This document shows, piece after piece, positions 57,344-58,832 of a stretch of DNA of 58,832 nucleotides. The stretch comes from Deltaproteobacteria bacterium (lineage in GTDB: Bacteria; Desulfobacterota; Desulfarculia; Adiutricales; JAFDHD01). The notes under the pieces were generated by a model, which was not told where the DNA came from, made no database searches, and saw nothing but the letters and a program-made list of their open reading frames with translations. Both the position numbers and the translations under genes were made by a program. The stretch is taken from NCBI GenBank assembly GCA_019308995.1, contig JAFDHD010000010.1, positions 1 through 58,832 on the forward strand, written 5' to 3'. Numbering within the stretch: the first letter of the stretch is position 1; each line of letters opens with the position of its first letter.

Positions 57344-57497
57344 TCCTGGATTCCCGCTTTCGCGGGAATGACAAATCTGATTGTGGTTCCTCACGCTGAA
57401 ACCGGAGCCTATATATCCAGATCGGGGAATTTAAAGGAACATTGCCGTGAAGACCACCATAAACCCTGAAGTTCTGTCATTCCTGCGCAAGCAGGAA
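57344..57497. repeat. 154-bp direct repeat, right copy
   Basis: This is the partner of 56761-56914, same orientation and length. Its left end contains the palindrome 57346-57372, which is the inverted partner of 57021-57047. It begins 1 bp after the GIY-YIG stop codon. Confidence 0.75.
57346..57372. repeat. Palindromic end, right of the GIY-YIG remnant
   Basis: The 27-bp unit is the reverse complement of 57021-57047 apart from one base, placed just after the GIY-YIG stop codon. Confidence 0.75.
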
Positions 57498-57795
57498 ACC
57501 AGAATTTATCAAGAAATTAACCAGAAGGCCATTGCTTCACAATCTGTTGCACAGTCTGGCCTTGAGTGAAATTGCACCGGCAGGCTGGAAAGCCTGCCCA
57601 ACATGACAGAGAGAACCAACATCCCGTTAATAGAAGTTCTCTCATGCCTGCACAGGCATGAATTCATATCAGAACATTTTTTTTTAACCCTCATTGATAT
57701 AAAGTGAAAGCAAGAATTCAAGACGCTGAACTTGTATAAATCCAGGCATAGACTTTATCCTGCCAACCAGATACGGACGGCCTTGATTTCGGACC

Positions 57796-58647
57796 GTGAT
57801 TTTAAAGAAACGCTGGCATATTGAAATATTCATGGCCGTGTTTGCCTTCCTGACGGCGTGCGGCCTGGCTGTTTCTTTGTGTTCGGCTGAGGCTGGCGAG
57901 TCAGCCGCCTTTTGTATCATGGATCAGGCCGGGCCGGGGCTGGCCCGGGATACAAAATACATCTTTGGGGCGGCGCTGCGGCCGGATAAGCAGGACGCCC
58001 TGACGATTGCCAGGCTGGCCGCTGCCATGGGCGCTCTGGTGATCATAGATGAAGATATCCAGGATTTTTTTCAAACGAACCGGACGGAAACGATCAATCG
58101 GATCGGCGATTACCTTCGAACCATTGGGTCCGCCGAGTCCGTATTCATCGGCAATATCGGATTGATTGGCGCTGGTCTGTGGCTTCGAAGGCATAAACGC
58201 GGGGATAAGTTCCTGCAAACCGCGTTGTTAAGCACAAAGGCGCAGTTGTTTACAGAGGTCATGACCGGACTGGTTAAATTCACCGTGGGTCGGGATCGTC
58301 CGGACGATGGACACGGGAAGGTCTCTTTCCATCCCTTCCATGATTTTGATGGCTCCTTTCCTTCAGGTCATGCGGCCCGATCTTTTGCAATGGCGGCCGT
58401 GTTTGCCGACCGCTATGGACCCCCTGTACCACTCTTAGCCTATTCGGCCGCGGTGTTGATCAGTCTTTCGGGGGTTTCCCAGGACGATCATTTCGCCTCA
58501 GACGTGCTGGCCGGAGCCGCTTTAGGTTTTGCCATGGGGAAGGTGCTGAGCCGCTGTCACCGGGAGCCTGATGCCAGGTGGGCCGTGCTTCCCTTTATTA
58601 CGAATACCAGGCGCGGAATAGGGTTAACTATCAGGTACACGTTTTAG
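57796..58647 (+). CDS. PAP2-family membrane phosphatase
   Basis: This 283-residue protein is of the phosphatidic-acid-phosphatase type 2 superfamily. The GTG start at 57796 gives a signal region (KKRWHIEIFMAVFAFLTACG, then VSLCSAEA). Catalytic motifs are KFTVGRDRP (KX6RP-like), FPSGHAARSF, and GVSQDDHFASDVLAG. In the last motif the usual Arg (S-R-x5-H-x3-D) is replaced by Gly, leaving His and Asp. It may dephosphorylate undecaprenyl-PP, PGP or lipid phosphates. No ribosome-binding site is evident. The gene stands alone after the repeat-rich region. Confidence 0.85.
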   Translation: MILKKRWHIEIFMAVFAFLTACGLAVSLCSAEAGESAAFCIMDQAGPGLARDTKYIFGAALRPDKQDALTIARLAAAMGALVIIDEDIQDFFQTNRTETINRIGDYLRTIGSAESVFIGNIGLIGAGLWLRRHKRGDKFLQTALLSTKAQLFTEVMTGLVKFTVGRDRPDDGHGKVSFHPFHDFDGSFPSGHAARSFAMAAVFADRYGPPVPLLAYSAAVLISLSGVSQDDHFASDVLAGAALGFAMGKVLSRCHREPDARWAVLPFITNTRRGIGLTIRYTF

Positions 58648-58832
58648 GCCGATACGATACATACAGTATTGCGTTTGAAATAAGAGCAGATCCCGGAATT
58701 CAGGGATCACCCTATCCTGGGCCGGAGTCGAGTCTGTCATTTCCTGGATCAAACGCAGCCTGGGATTTGATCGGTGCAATTGGAAAGGGCTCCAGGCTTT
58801 TGGCAGGTATGTGTGGTTGTCGGTCGTTAGCG
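58648..58832. other. Right edge, no gene recognised
   Basis: The last 185 bp hold no coding frame that can be supported. The stretch between 58700 and 58760 has short repeated 'tcctgg' words only. Confidence 0.4.

Larger units (their letters stand above)
56715..57795. other. Repeat-rich region with a broken GIY-YIG gene
   Basis: This 1.08-kb stretch contains the GIY-YIG pseudogene (57087-57342), the direct repeats 56761-56914 and 57344-57497, and several palindromes: 56893-56915, 56985-57004, 57021-57047, 57346-57372 and 57476-57497. Beyond it are two more hairpins (near 57571-57600 and 57641-57662). No intact gene is recognised. Confidence 0.6.

Overview
The window looks like the chromosome of a Gram-negative, anaerobic, fatty-acid-metabolising bacterium of the Desulfobacterota (former Deltaproteobacteria) type. 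This is an inference. It rests on the gene order pgpA-cinA-thpR-recA-alaS, on a GyrB with the Gram-negative insert, and on many acyl-CoA genes (etfBA, a CoA-transferase/GNAT fusion, an acyl-CoA ligase, a hydroxyacyl-type SDR) beside a branched-chain amino-acid ABC transporter. No rRNA, tRNA, CRISPR array, prophage or complete insertion sequence was seen.

Layout: 1-5570 is a minus-strand operon, rpmH-rnpA-yidD-yidC-jag-mnmE-rsmG. A perfect ParB-binding parS site lies just in front of rsmG. parA/parB would be expected beyond the left edge. 5951-7855 is the CoA-transferase/acetyltransferase fusion, which converges through a strong hairpin on etfBA (7934-9719). 10240-15038 is a complete liv transporter (binding protein, two permeases, two ATPases), followed by a CBS-domain protein. 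16089-16627 is a small toxin-antitoxin pair. 16726-25401 is a minus-strand housekeeping block: tsaC, purE, purD, alaS, recA, thpR, cinA, pgpA.

25709-43875 is the accessory part. It holds a Cys-rich/winged-helix protein, an NTF2-fold protein, a repeat-rich stretch, and a CrtI-like FAD oxidoreductase diverging from an alkaline-phosphatase-fold enzyme. A plus-strand cluster follows: TetR regulator, esterase, orphan peptide-type binding protein, tandem alpha/beta-hydrolase fusion, SDR and acyl-CoA ligase. This cluster is the best candidate here for an uncharacterised uptake, hydrolysis and CoA-activation pathway. Next come a PerM-type transporter, a CapA-like protein, aconitase and a Cys-rich protein on the minus strand.

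From 44076 to the end all recognised genes are on the plus strand: nadA, dnaA, dnaN, gyrB, gyrA, a TPR lipoprotein, gpsA, archease, rtcB and a PAP2 phosphatase. The strand switch near 43.9-44.1 kb, AT-rich gaps around dnaA and the dnaA-dnaN-gyrB-gyrA order suggest that replication starts close to dnaA, about 40 kb from rpmH, although no DnaA-box cluster could be recognised by eye.

The most unusual DNA is non-coding or decayed: a family of palindromes with identical 11-bp arms; a broken GIY-YIG nuclease gene between inverted 27-bp palindromic repeats and 154-bp direct repeats, with a partial copy 30 kb away; a 90-bp duplicate of the 5' end of the FAD-oxidoreductase gene on the far side of the phosphatase-fold gene; and a pgpA whose conserved N-terminus extends upstream of any standard start codon.
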